From positions 4,588,001 through 4,652,000 of the forward strand of contig CM055606.1 in the NCBI GenBank assembly GCA_029379385.1: a stretch of 64,000 nucleotides of DNA, read 5' to 3'. Of this stretch, positions 13,801 through 24,453 are shown piece after piece (position 1 is the first letter of the stretch; each line of letters opens with the position of its first letter). The translations under genes and the position numbers were made by a program. The stretch is from Quillaja saponaria. Taxonomy: Eukaryota > Streptophyta > Magnoliopsida > Fabales > Quillajaceae. Under the pieces are notes generated by a model that did no database searches, had not been told where the DNA came from, and worked only from the letters and a program-made list of their open reading frames with translations.

Positions 13801-14610
13801 CTTGGACACTCGTCGTGAAGGTTCCTCAGTCTATCCTTCATGCACGCTGTGAAAGCCATATATCAGCCATTCATAATGAGAAAAATTCTATCAAGTCTCA
13901 TTTTCGGACTAAGGTGGTAGTAAATGATGATTGCATCAATGTGGAGGGCGAAGGTGTTTCAAATGTCATAGGCCTGTTAAAGGGGAAGTCTGAGGAAAGT
14001 CATTCAATGCATAGTTGTAACTGTGATTTGGCTGATCTTTCTATGATAATTCTGCAGCAGGTAAAATATCTAAGATTTTACTTCATTACAGTGGTATCGG
14101 TCCCTCTTTATTTTCTTTTGGTCCTTAGTGGTATTCTTTCTTTTATTTTGATCCCTCTTTTTTTCTTTTGGTCCCTAGTGGTATTCTTTCTTTGTAAAGG
14201 AAGGAAATGTATAATAGTTACGGGTCTCTGTGTCTGTAGACATGTGATAATGCATACAAGTTTTTCAACTGAAACAGGTAGCAAGCCAAGTCATCGGTTG
14301 GCTGTTTGAAGAAGCTCTTATGGTTGGAATAAAGGCTAACAGAGATTTTTTACGCTTATCCGTCGAGCTGGAGCAACGAGAAACACTGAGCCTGGTTGCA
14401 CATGTGGATCCAGAAGATAGTCAAGGATGCATATCTTGGTGGTTGGTAATGGAGGACAGTTTTGCAGAGGAGCGAAAGCTTATGGACGTTACTGATGCTG
14501 CATCTGATTATAGAAAGTTCTTAGGGACATTTATCTTTGGATGTGTTGTATTCAACGCTGATGGACTTGGTCAGCTTGTGCGGTGGCGGCGGCCAATAAA
14601 TGTTGTATAG
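7893..14610 (+). CDS. MED17: Mediator complex subunit 17 (head module), 8 exons, 663 aa
   Basis: Subunit of the Mediator head module, which links transcription factors to RNA polymerase II in the nucleus. Proposed coding exons are 7893-7981, 8468-8666, 9348-9461, 12519-12604, 12680-13067, 13194-13655, 13740-14060 and 14278-14610. All junctions are GT-AG and the phases join without a stop, giving 1992 nt. The N-terminus (MDENIEVSLDKLPIKRLEAI) and the block SLTPLKWQTMVENLQLAHQE (about residues 64-83) are characteristic of plant MED17. Further blocks are MTWPKPLPNEVLSDLAVSA, LQQNWKVKRQRMAAASAPG and, near the C-terminus, FLGTFIFGCVVFNADGLGQL. The length is close to the roughly 650 aa of Arabidopsis MED17. 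Intron 3 (3057 bp) is swollen by a MITE carrying a copia element; the other introns are 75-681 bp. The start is the first ATG of the open exon and fits the family. The identification is secure; small errors in splice position are possible. Confidence 0.95.
10150..10336 (-). repeat. 3' LTR of the copia element
   Basis: 187-bp LTR matching the copy at 12197-12401 along its whole length. It lacks an 18-bp tandem duplication (GTGTGGAGTACAAGTTT type) that the other LTR carries. The divergence between the two shows that the insertion is not recent. Confidence 0.9.
10380..10810 (-). pseudogene. copia RNase H domain remnant
   Basis: On the minus strand a frame near 10790-10760 reads GYSDADWAGSSFDRRSTIGY, the signature start of the copia RNase H domain. 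It is followed by an interrupted stretch ending KIKLADLFTKSLAGNRL near 10390, the C-terminus of the copia polyprotein. Several stop codons interrupt it, so no working enzyme is encoded. Confidence 0.85.
11390..12197 (-). pseudogene. copia gag remnant with zinc knuckle
   Basis: The N-terminal part (12197-11991, 68 codons) contains VITIEKLNGYNYLSWATFVE, the conserved start of plant copia Gag. After stop codons an open stretch at 11788-11450 reads through a Gag (UBN2-type) region with SLRADLDPVRHQIL. Just beyond an in-frame stop comes CTHCNKMGHNREKC, a CX2CX4HX4C zinc knuckle near 11455-11410. The first ATG straddles the LTR and primer-binding site, so the primer-binding site itself is read as VSG. 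The frame is broken and no full Gag can be made. Confidence 0.85.
12197..12401 (-). repeat. 5' LTR of the copia element
   Basis: 205-bp LTR. It matches 10150-10336 but contains an extra 18 bp from a tandem duplication in the GTGTGGAGTACAAG segment. The primer-binding site lies immediately to its left (12184-12196). Confidence 0.9.
14100..14192 (+). repeat. tandem duplication in MED17 intron 7
   Basis: A roughly 45-bp pyrimidine-rich unit containing CTTTTGGTCC(C/T)TAGTGG occurs twice in direct succession. Both copies lie within intron 7 and do not touch the splice sites. Confidence 0.7.
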
Positions 14611-16475
14611 TAAAGATGTATTGGACTTCCAAATGAAGAGCTTTAGACATTTTATTAAGTTGCTTGTCATTCTGATCATGACCATGCTTAAATCTATGAG
14701 CATGAATTACAAACACTAGAAAAAAAAAGAAAGTGTTAGGTAGCTAGATAATACAGAAAGAATTGGGCATGAAAATTGTTTGTCGTTTCTGATCAATTAG
14801 GTAACGGTGTCGTATTGACATAACTAAACCTCAACTACGGGCTATTTTTTCTCTGAAATTTCAATTATAGGTTGTATTTCTTATCACAACCCTCTTTTTT
14901 TCTTCTTTTTTTTATAAATTGGATACAAGTCATTAAAAGAAATTATACATCATCACATTCTTTATTGAATATAGTTTACCATCTCATTAAATAAACAAAA
15001 AAATATATATATAGTTTACCATCTCCATCAACTAACAGCCTAACACCCATTTGAGGGGTGAGCTGGCTACTTGAGTGTGAAGAAAGCATACTTGTTGGTC
15101 TTATCCTAAAAAAAAAATGCCTTGCTTACCTTTAAGCACAAGGCAACCACAAATAAATTATTGGTTTTGATTCTTCTTCACACATCAGAACAAAATTAAG
15201 TCAATTGACAAGAAAGTTTCTTGACTTTTGCCCTTAACGAACCATTTACTTGTGGACAACCAACAATCAAAAGAAACAACACCCATGGTCTCATTCTCCT
15301 TTATTGACTTGTTATGGATTTGTTCTGACAAATCATTATCAAAAACTTAAAAAAAGAATTTTCAACAAACTAATTTTATTTCGCTTGAGAACGACTCTGT
15401 TAAAATAATTAAATACTTAATAATAATTTAATTGACATAATACTTAATAATAAAATGATATCACCAATTTAAAAACAAGCAAGATAATTTAAATAGGAAA
15501 AAAAAAAAAAATCTTCTCCCGTTATGTTGTATTTTCTTTCCATTCCTTTTAGGATATAATAATTTTAATAAAAAATCATATAAAATATTTTTCACCATAA
15601 TATATTTTTGGCTGTTGGTCGTTGGCGTTGTTGAGGTTGTTAAAATAGTATTATACTAGCTCAAAAAGAAAAAAAAAATATTTATAATAGGAAAGGAAAT
15701 AATTCAAAAATTATTTGAGGAATGTTCCAGCATTCCTAAGTACAAACAACAAACGAATCTCAACCACGCTCCCCATCAAATCTTCTTCCTTTGTTGATCA
15801 CCTCAGGTGCAAGATACCTTGTCACCTTATGACTCTTAATTAATACAGAAAACACATACGCATACGCATGCACGCAAGAATACATCAAAGGACTACACTA
15901 CCCTTTTTGGTTTCATTACTTGTTGCATCCAGCTGAAATCAGAAGCTGGGTATTGAGGATTCTGGGTTCCTTTCTTGAGGGGACCTCGAAACGGGTTTGT
16001 TGCTATTTTAGAAATTTTTTTTTTTCACTTTCTGGGACTTCAATTCTCTGTGTTGAATGAATTCTTGATGAATATTTTAGGAAAATTTTCATTTTTGATA
16101 TGGGTTTTGGACGTGGGCGAGATTCATTCACGGTATGATCTTTCTTTTTTTGTCATATGAACATTTTGTAAGGTTTTCTTTCATGTAATGTTGATGTCTA
16201 TGCCTCAGGTGATCTCAATTTCCTTGTACTAGTGATTGAAATTTTAGATTTCTAGATTTGTCAGGCATTGATTTGGGCTTATTAGTAGTTCTGAGGGGAT
16301 TGGGTTGTGCAAATGCATACAAGATTCATTGGGGATTGAATTTCATTACTGGTGAAATTTGTTTGCTTTGCGGCACTGAACACGTCAGTGAGTGTTAGGA
16401 ATTAGAGAGGCTTTGGTGATTCTGGCGAGTATCTTCTGTTTTATGTTATTGGTATAGCTGTGTTTGTCTGTCACT
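14611..16475. other. intergenic DNA and probable 5' leader of the TMEM128-like gene
   Basis: After the MED17 stop the DNA is AT-rich with no recognisable element up to about 15.7 kb. From about 15.72 kb base composition becomes more balanced, and this continues to the next start codon at 16476. That suggests a long 5' leader, possibly containing an intron. The transcription start and any leader intron cannot be fixed from sequence. Confidence 0.4.
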
Positions 16476-19400
16476 ATGTCTGGCGGAACTCCAGTTGCCG
16501 GAGGTGGGGTTATGAGGCAGCGGCACAGCCCCAATTATGCATCTAGTGGTGACGAACTTGAGGATGACGCATGCTCGAGGCTGCATCCTTTATCACCTCC
16601 ATCTCCTAGTGGTCGGACATGGATTGAAATTCTTGAAAGTTGTCTTTGGCTTGCTTCTGCAGCTTTCGTTGTATACTTTGGCGATCGGCGTTTCAATTTG
16701 ATATATCTCTTGTGGCATGACGAGCGAATCAGAAGGTAATAGATTTGCTTAATTTTTGTGGTTTCTCTCCTAATTGTTTTTTCATTTTTTCTGAGCAACG
16801 TCTTCTCTTTGGCATTGGATATTTTTGTTAATTACATTTGAGAGCCAGGTCAAATAGGCTGCTTTATGTATTCACTTATAATTTGTAATTGTAAATTTGT
16901 AACAATTCCTTTGGCTAGTCAATGGAAGAACTCACTACACCCAATTACCCATCCCATAAATGGTTGATCTTGAGCATAAAGTCCATCAACATTTGTTGTA
17001 CAAGAGATGGTTAGGATACAGATTGTCACAGTTCTTGACAAGCTTTTTACTTTTCTTTTTATGCTATTTCAGTTAGTCTGGAAGTAGAATTTGATGAAAC
17101 TAGTCTAGAAGAACTCTTAAGATATTTGGGATCCTATCTGTCTTCATATCTGCCAAGGATGTGAGCTCTTTCCATTTACATTCTTCTCCTCTATATTCCA
17201 TCCCACACTTATACTTGCCATTACTTCTTTCTATAATATACTGTTTGATATGCAAATTACAAATTCGGATTTGATAATTTTTTCTAGGCTGGATAATATT
17301 GTTAACTGTAAATGGTTGAAGATGTAAATGATATGGTGAATGGAAGACTGTGGAAACATTTAAAGAATGATAGAAGACCTTCTGGCTGCAAAAAAAATAA
17401 AAATAAAAATAAAAAATTGCATCACAGAGCCCAATTGAAGCTGTTGGTGCCTTTGTCATCAACCGCACTGAGATGTGAACTTGGAATTTGGAACTCTAGG
17501 CCACTTTGATGTTGGTATGTGCATGCTTCAAATTTGGTCTAAGTGCCCTCGTGGTGAGCTCTAGGATTCTAAAGTATGATTGTTAAGGTTAGGATTTGTT
17601 AGAAAGGAAGAGAGTTCATTTAGGATTGGGAAAGTTGATGATTTGAAGGAATATGGTGACTGAAATTAAAAATCTGGTTGCTGGAAATTCGGGGCTCCAA
17701 GAGATTTCAGGGTCTTTGACAGCTAGGGTTAGTGTTATAGAGGAGGTAACAATAGGGAAGTTTTTAGGGTTTAGGGTTGTACTGGGTAATAGGACGGATG
17801 CTGTTAGGTTTTGAAAGATAAACGAAAAGAGTTATGTTCATGGGCTGGAAATAGTAGCAGTGGGAACAGTAGCTGAGACAAGAAGAAGTAAAGGGAGGAG
17901 ACATAGAGAAAGAAAATTGGTTCACAAGACATTGATCACCCAAAGTTCTCTGTAACTCAATACTTAGACTACTCCAAATCTGAAATCACGTATAAGTATA
18001 TATAGGAAGAAAGAAAAGACTACAAATAAAACTTTATGGATCAAGACTGGGGTCTACTACTGTAAAACAGAATATAAGTAAAACACCGGACACTAGGACT
18101 CAATTAAATTAATAAATTATCGGACTAATGTGGCCTAATCACTACCATGGACACTTCCCCAACCATCCAAAGCCTATGGATGCTGCTTAAGGGTATCCTC
18201 AAGTGTGCTTGCATATTCAAGTACTAGACCAATACTTAGATACCGAGAAAATTAGCACAATTTTGAAAGTGCTTGTTTGAGAAGGTGAAAAAAATAAAAA
18301 TAGGGAAACAAAAATTCATTACAACATATATATGCTCTCCAGACTCTTTTATTGTTCTTTCGTTTTCTGGGGATAGTTGAGACTTGAGAGAGGAGGACAT
18401 AAGCCCTCGTTACTTGGATGAACCCTTCTAATAAATGTTTGATGATTTATACATACCAAATGGTTTATTTAGAATAGTTTTTCCCTTTTCTATCACATAG
18501 GCCCTTTCATTATGAAATAAACCCTGACTATTTTGGTCTATCATATTCACAATATAAAGACTGTCTAACTGTTGGGATTTTGGTAAGTTAGATCAAAGGA
18601 AGGTCAGAATCACTCACTTATATATAGTAACTCTAAGTCCAACTGGTGCTTCCCCATGTTTGAGGCATCTTTTACTTGTTTTAAGGCCAAATTTTATGAC
18701 TTACTCAATCAAGTGTTACAGCATTCAGTTCAATAAACACCCTCTTTGAATTGTTGAGCAATTTTTCAAGTAGATGGTGAATAACCAAATTCCAATTGAA
18801 ATGAAATCTTTAGGATAAATCAATGCAAGTTTGGAGGACTCAATGAAAGGACATAACCAAGGTACTCCCTTTACTAATAAAAAATCCTGTGTTAGTAGGT
18901 GGTTATATATCTGCATCTGCTTTCTGCGTTGGGATTAACCTATTCATCTGAAGACTACCTAATCACTTATAAGATGTGTATAAAGGTTGTGTGAAGATTC
19001 ATTATTTGTTGTGGAGAAGGCAGTATCTACATATTTTATGGCTGTTCGTGAATTATGATCGAGCGTGAATACAGTACATTAATCATGGCTGGTTTCAAAC
19101 TTTCAACGACAAAATATTTTTGACCTTATTTCTATAAATTTTCTTGCAGACTGCCTTTATACCTTGGGATGATAGGTGTTGGTGTAAATGTCCTCATTTT
19201 CATATATACAAGCATCTTGGCATGGAGAGTAAGAAGGGTTGATGAAAAATTGGAACTGAAAAAATGGGAAATTACAAGTATCACTGCTTTGCCTTTCGTT
19301 ACTCTATGTGGACTCATCTCCTTTTGCTTGTAAGGAAACCATCATGCACTTCCTTAATATGTGTTAGTTGGAATGCTTTAGAATACTCTTGCTTTGCTAA

Positions 19401-19674
19401 AATTTCCCACTCTTCCAGGTTCGCATTCTCTTTGTGGCCAATATGGAGTTTCTTGACCCTTCCTCTTCTGGTACATAATGGTTCTGATTTTTCTCTATAT
19501 ATCTGTGCATGATATTTTCTTTTCGTAACAACCTACCCTTTTATTCCTCCCAGAAAAAGAAAATGTGCTGACTGCCCAATTGCTCCTGATGTTGTGCAGT
19601 TTACACTATTCATGGCTTGCATGGTAATAATTCCTTACTGTCACAATTGGGATTTTCCGCCCAAACATTTATGA
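16476..19674 (+). CDS. TMEM128-like four-span membrane protein, 4 exons, 188 aa
   Basis: Proposed exons are 16476-16735, 19150-19329, 19419-19470 and 19600-19674. All junctions are GT-AG, the phases are continuous and the total is 567 nt. The protein has a proline- and serine-rich cytosolic N-terminus (about 1-48). Predicted membrane segments lie near 50-68 (WIEILESCLWLASAAFVVYF), 88-112 (LPLYLGMIGVGVNVLIFIYT), 130-150 and 153-177, and it ends shortly after IIPYCHNWD. Length, four-span layout and the split between spans 1 and 2 resemble the TMEM128 family, whose members sit in the ER or endomembrane and have no established activity. I assign the family by layout and recall, not by a search. 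No signal peptide is seen. An in-frame TTG lies 12 nt upstream, but ATG 16476 is the first ATG. Intron 1 (2.4 kb) is unusually long and may contain old repeats. Confidence 0.8.
16736..19149 (+). other. intron 1 of the TMEM128-like gene
   Basis: 2414-bp intron. No complete transposon was delimited. A moderately GC-balanced stretch near 17.7-18.3 kb looks unlike the rest of the intron and could be an old retroelement fragment, but no coding motif supports that. Confidence 0.5.
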
Positions 19675-19929
19675 GCTCCGTACAGATTGAATTTCCTGAG
19701 ATTGAAGCAAGGAGTAATACTGACTTAGGTGAAGAATTTCTAACATTACACATGGATGGTTGGTAGCACTGGCTATGAAGATTGAAGTTTTATCTAGTTG
19801 ATTTCTTGGCATGTTTTCCCCAAGTTGGTGCTATTCATGAGGGCTGTCTATCATTTAGAGTACTGCCAGATGTTAATTGCTACCATCATTTATAACTAAA
19901 GAGCTGATTGAAAGCACTGGAGTACTTAA

Positions 19930-20598
19930 TTGACTGTTTATTGGATCCTATTAATAGATGATTTGATTGCACAGCATTTCAAGCCTTTTCGGGATAAATT
20001 CTTTTGCCTTGTCAGTTTTGCAGCATTTTTGTACTTTGGGCTATTCTTTTCTGGTTTCTCTACATCTTTAAATGAAGAGATCAAGTCTTTTCTGCCATCG
20101 GTTAGTTTGATTTCCTTTGAACATAAGTGGCTCGATCAAGAACTTTATGACGTTACCTTCACATTTGTATTCTCACCATCACATGCACAAACTTGGGCTG
20201 CTTTGACATTCTGCCCGAGAGCCCTGCTCTTTTTCCATGACAAACCTGGTGCGGTGCAAGGCTATGAAAGTTTGTCAGATGAACTCAACTAGTTCCTTGT
20301 TTCCCCCTTCTTTTTAAGATGAACCTCTCTGGTATTTAGCTGTCTGTTTCTCACGCAGTTTATGAACAACCGTTGATCTTCTCTATTCCCATATTTATTC
20401 CTGGATGGAAAATGAGCATGTTAACCCAGATTGAGCAATGATTCCAAATTGCACTGCACTAAATTACTTCAACAGGAGAGTGGCGGTGTCATTGTTTATT
20501 ATTTGGTTGCTGCACTTGTTGAACCATATACTTGGATATCCTTTCAATTTCTCGTTTCTACCAGAAAAAGAGATTGGATGGAGAAAGCTCCCACCAAG
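19930..20598 (+). other. unrecognised open stretches, possible exon fragments
   Basis: Two segments between the TMEM128-like gene and the F-box gene look more gene-like than the surrounding DNA. At 19930-20292 there is a 120-codon open frame (begins MTVYWILLIDDLIAQHFKPF, ends with a stop). At 20476-20598 there is a 41-codon stop-free segment preceded by AACAG and followed by GTAAGA, as a real internal exon would be. The second reads ESGGVIVYYLVAALVEPYTW and onward. I recognise no family for either. They might be the long 3' UTR of the upstream gene, remnants of a lost gene, or chance. Confidence 0.25.
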
Positions 20599-20799
20599 GT
20601 AAGAATGCCAATCCTTGATTTTGCAGCCACTACTTTTTTTTTTTTTCTGGGTTTTAGTTGTTACCATTGTTTGTAGTGTTTGTGCCATGAAAAAAGTTAG
20701 TCTGAACCCCACTGCAAAGACTTTCTTAATCCCCATGGAGAACCTCAACCATGTATTGTCCCTTAAGTTGAGAAAGACATCTTTCAACATCTCCAAAAA

Positions 20800-23640
20800 G
20801 GAAAAGTAACTTGTTCATTCTCATCCTTTATGCTCATAATGATTTGCTTATTGTAACACACTGAAATTGTAAGCCAAAAAGGCAAAACAAAATAGAACTG
20901 TTTTGAGGCAGTGAGACACCGAAAAAGACCCTACTTTATGAAATTGCATAGGAGCAAAGATACTAATATTAATATTTGATTTACTATTGATGTATAAAAT
21001 TCATGCACGACTCCAATTCAGGTACAAATTCTACCTGTGTTGAATGGTTAGGTAGCTGTTTTGAACATTGCACATGGCCTACATGAGCTTCTGTTCCATA
21101 TATCTAACGAGCAAGTAAGTTCCGATGAAATGGACAAACTCCTTTGCAATGAAAACACTGTCCCTATTTCTTCAGTAGTTTGATGTGATCATGCTAGAAA
21201 ATGAAGGGTTTAAAATTTCACTATCACTACTCACTTTTTCTTTTGCTTCTCATCGTGTTAAGGAATACAAATTCTATCATTTTGTCAATAGAGCCATGCA
21301 GTGAAGGTCAAAGAGTTCAGGTAAAGACCAATTATTAATTACTCAGTAGAATCCCTTCTTAACAGGATGATAAGCATTTGTCATTCAAAGTTGGATTATT
21401 TGACTTTATATTCTAGTAGCCAATCTGTCTCAAAAGTTCTTACAACTCGGTGGGAAAAAGTTCTTTTTCACAAAAAGAAATACTCATTGGGTCCATAGTT
21501 ATGTAGTTCATGTCACTGGGTAAACCTAGAAGGGGATTTTCTTGTTAATGGTGTTTGAATTTCTTTTATTTATTTTTTTCGTTTAGCGATCTGATGTGTT
21601 TATACTAAAACAATCATTTGAGTTTAATATCTTAAATCTCTCAACGAATATTCTGTTTTTCATTGATGTGGAAAAAGAGGGCCACATATATAAACATCTA
21701 ATCTGCTATTTCTTGAATTGGAATTTTGGAGTGGTAGTTTAATTTATCCAAAACCTATGAAACCAAGAAAGAATAAGTTGAAGATGATGGATTTTTTATT
21801 AGAATTACCAGAAAAGAAAAGAAGCTTTTTCTTACAAAGAGATAGACTTCCTTTGATGGGTTTGTACATATTGATGATTTTATCCATTAACATATAGAAA
21901 ACCAAAAATTCTTCGATTGTATGTCATCAATTTGAATTGTAAATTAAAAATAGTCAAATCATGATTTAAATTTTCATTATCTTTACCAAATCACAATTTT
22001 AATGTCAAACCAAAAATTAGTTTGCTTGACTATAATCATTTTGATGGTCTATGCAAAAATCTTTCAAAGAAACACACGCTTAAATTAAAAATTAAACTTG
22101 CGCAACAACTAAATTTTCATCTAGAAAAATTTGAAAAATATATTCAATCATTTTTTCTTTGTGCTGCGATAATATATTTATAAAATTAGTTTGATTGTAG
22201 CTCCAAACACATTTAAAATGTCTCACATTCGAGATTTTGAGCATTGTTCATTAGTCAGTGGCAGAGTTAGGCATGTATTATTGGGAGAGACCGACTACAA
22301 TTTTATATAAACATGTTTGTAAATTTTTTTTTAAGAAACTCAATAACTTATAAGACATAATAAAAATTTATATACTATAAAAGCTAAAAGACAAAAATAA
22401 ATATCTTTTATATACATCTTGAGTTACTTAAATAAAATCTAAAATTATGAGCAATACTCTCTGAAATTAACAAATTAAAATTGGTAATTTTTTTTCTCAT
22501 AGTTATTTATTCTAAACTAATAACAAAACTTAAATAAATAAAACTTATTTAAAAATTAAAACATAGACTATAATTACTTGTTATTGGTTCAATTATCAAA
22601 TTTTGTTGATCAAGCAATTTATTCTGTATCACTGCTAGACACACTCAATAATTGTCCTAAAAGAAATTTTGAAATGAAAAGAAATTCAAATTATATTACA
22701 TTTTTATATACTTTGGGTTTAATAATATAGTCTATAAAATAAAGTTTTACTCCTTTAAAGCTGAACAATGGTTCCTTTCTAATGTCGAGAGAGTTTCACT
22801 CAAAATTCTTTTTTATAATTAGTGAATGGTGGCTTGCTGGAGCTACAGAGGGTGGAGATAACATATAAACCCTAACTTAATTTAAAAAAATAATCTTATT
22901 ATCTATTGAGTTTTAAAGTTTTAACCCTATTAATCTTGTAGTCTTGTAATATAACAAGTATAAATATTATTTAGATTTTACTTTTAGAGAGACCAAGATA
23001 ATAAATAAGAAAAAAAAATTTAAAATTAATTTAAAATTATAATATTAATATTAATATTTTTTAAAAAAAATTTAAGGAGAGCCATGACCCCCCATTTTCC
23101 TTAAAGGCTCCTTCTTTGTTAAATATATAAAAATTTCACATGTCAAAAATAAAAAATTGGATACCAAATACTTCCCAAACATATTACTAGTATAATAATA
23201 TGGTCTTTGTTTAAGCACAATAATTTGGGGTTATTAAATGCAGAAAAATAAGGTCTGCCTTGAAGAAACTGCAGAGCAATCCTAATGGCCCATTTTGAAG
23301 AATGGATGACAAGACCCCCAAGCTTTCACAAGTCTTTTTCATGACTAAACTGCCCTTTGTGGAGTAGGAATTGTATGATCTAATGGTGGGTCAACACATC
23401 CTAGAAAATCTGGTATAATTAATTACCATTTGGTGAGTTTATTTTATTTTATTTTTATTGTGGTTCATTTTATTTTAGAGTAACATTGCATGCATATATT
23501 CAATAATTTATTAAAAATATTTATCCTTCACTTTAAAAAAAATTAATTTATATGCTTAAAAATTGGGAAAAAAATTAGATATTTTATTTTGAATCTTTTT
23601 CCGTACTCTTTTTTAATGTAGCAAGAAAAAGAAATACTTA
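20800..23640. other. AT-rich intergenic DNA
   Basis: No coding region supported. The part from about 22.25 to 23.10 kb begins GTGGCAGAGTTAGGC and ends GGAGAGCCATGACCCCCC. Such borders often mark old plant interspersed repeats, but I could not delimit a complete element. Confidence 0.5.
22253..23095. repeat. possible old interspersed repeat
   Basis: The left border CAGTGGCAGAGTTAGG and right border GAGAGCCATGACCCCCC enclose very AT-rich, non-coding DNA. Fragments bordered by similar words are common in plant genomes. No target duplication was found, so this is tentative. Confidence 0.3.
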
Positions 23641-23649
23641 GTAACTTAT

Positions 23650-24453
23650 TTTAGAGATTTTTTCTACCTTCAAATTTCTCTTTCCCACCCCCAAGTCTCC
23701 GGACAATAGCTATCTTCCAACCAAAATTCTTCATTTTCCCCATAAAACAACCACCAAGGAACTAAGGAAGGTGTCATCATTCAAACCCATCTTTTACTTT
23801 TACTTCCTTTAATGGTTTATGTTTGCCGTTTGCTTTTCTCTCTCTTCTTGAACACACTCTTATGCTTGGTAGGTTGTGCCGTTGAGTTGATGGGCCCTAA
23901 ACTCCACTGAAGATTAATGGTGGGAGGGGTCTCTTTCCTTCTTTCAGTGCTTTCTTTTCCCCCCAGTTTCTCTCTGTCTCGCATTTGGGTGTTGTGTGAG
24001 AAGATAAGATTTGGGGTTTCTGATTCCTCTTTCTAGATGCCATGGCAAGTGATCTTGTTGGGGGTTTCTGATTTTAGAGATGGGTTTGGCATTTGATGTG
24101 TGATAATGTTGGGTGCGACATGTTCAGGTTTGTTTGACTGCGTGCTTCAGGGGTTTTCTGATTTCCGAGCTTCTGTATATTAAGTTGGTTTCAACGAATT
24201 CAGTTAGTCACGAAGGTTGTCTCATTTTGGTGGTGCGTTCTGGACGATTGAGAGAAGATTTTCCTTGAAACTTCACTGCGTAATTTCTTGGAGAAGTTAA
24301 TTAATCTCTTCTGGGCTCGGACTAGAAGATTTAGTTATGCTTTTTCTGTTGTTGTTGTGCTTTTATACAGGGAATGATTATTGAAATATAAGTACTTGAT
24401 TCTAGAGGTGAGGTTGTCATCTTCCGCGGTGGCAAGCCTTGAAGGGAGTAACA
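23650..24453 (+). promoter_or_regulatory. probable promoter end and 5' leader of the F-box/kelch gene
   Basis: Composition changes from AT-rich to pyrimidine-rich (repeated CTTTCTCTC words at 23.67-23.99 kb) and then to balanced sequence leading to the ATG at 24454. This fits a long plant 5' UTR. Several ATGs lie in this stretch, so upstream open frames are possible if it is all transcribed. Confidence 0.4.

Noticed and set aside
16535..16798. 87-codon minus-strand frame
   Set aside because: It is antisense to exon 1 of the TMEM128-like gene and has no family resemblance.
20464..20796. 110-codon minus-strand frame
   Set aside because: It contains a poly-lysine stretch from a T tract and overlaps the better-supported + strand exon-like segment.
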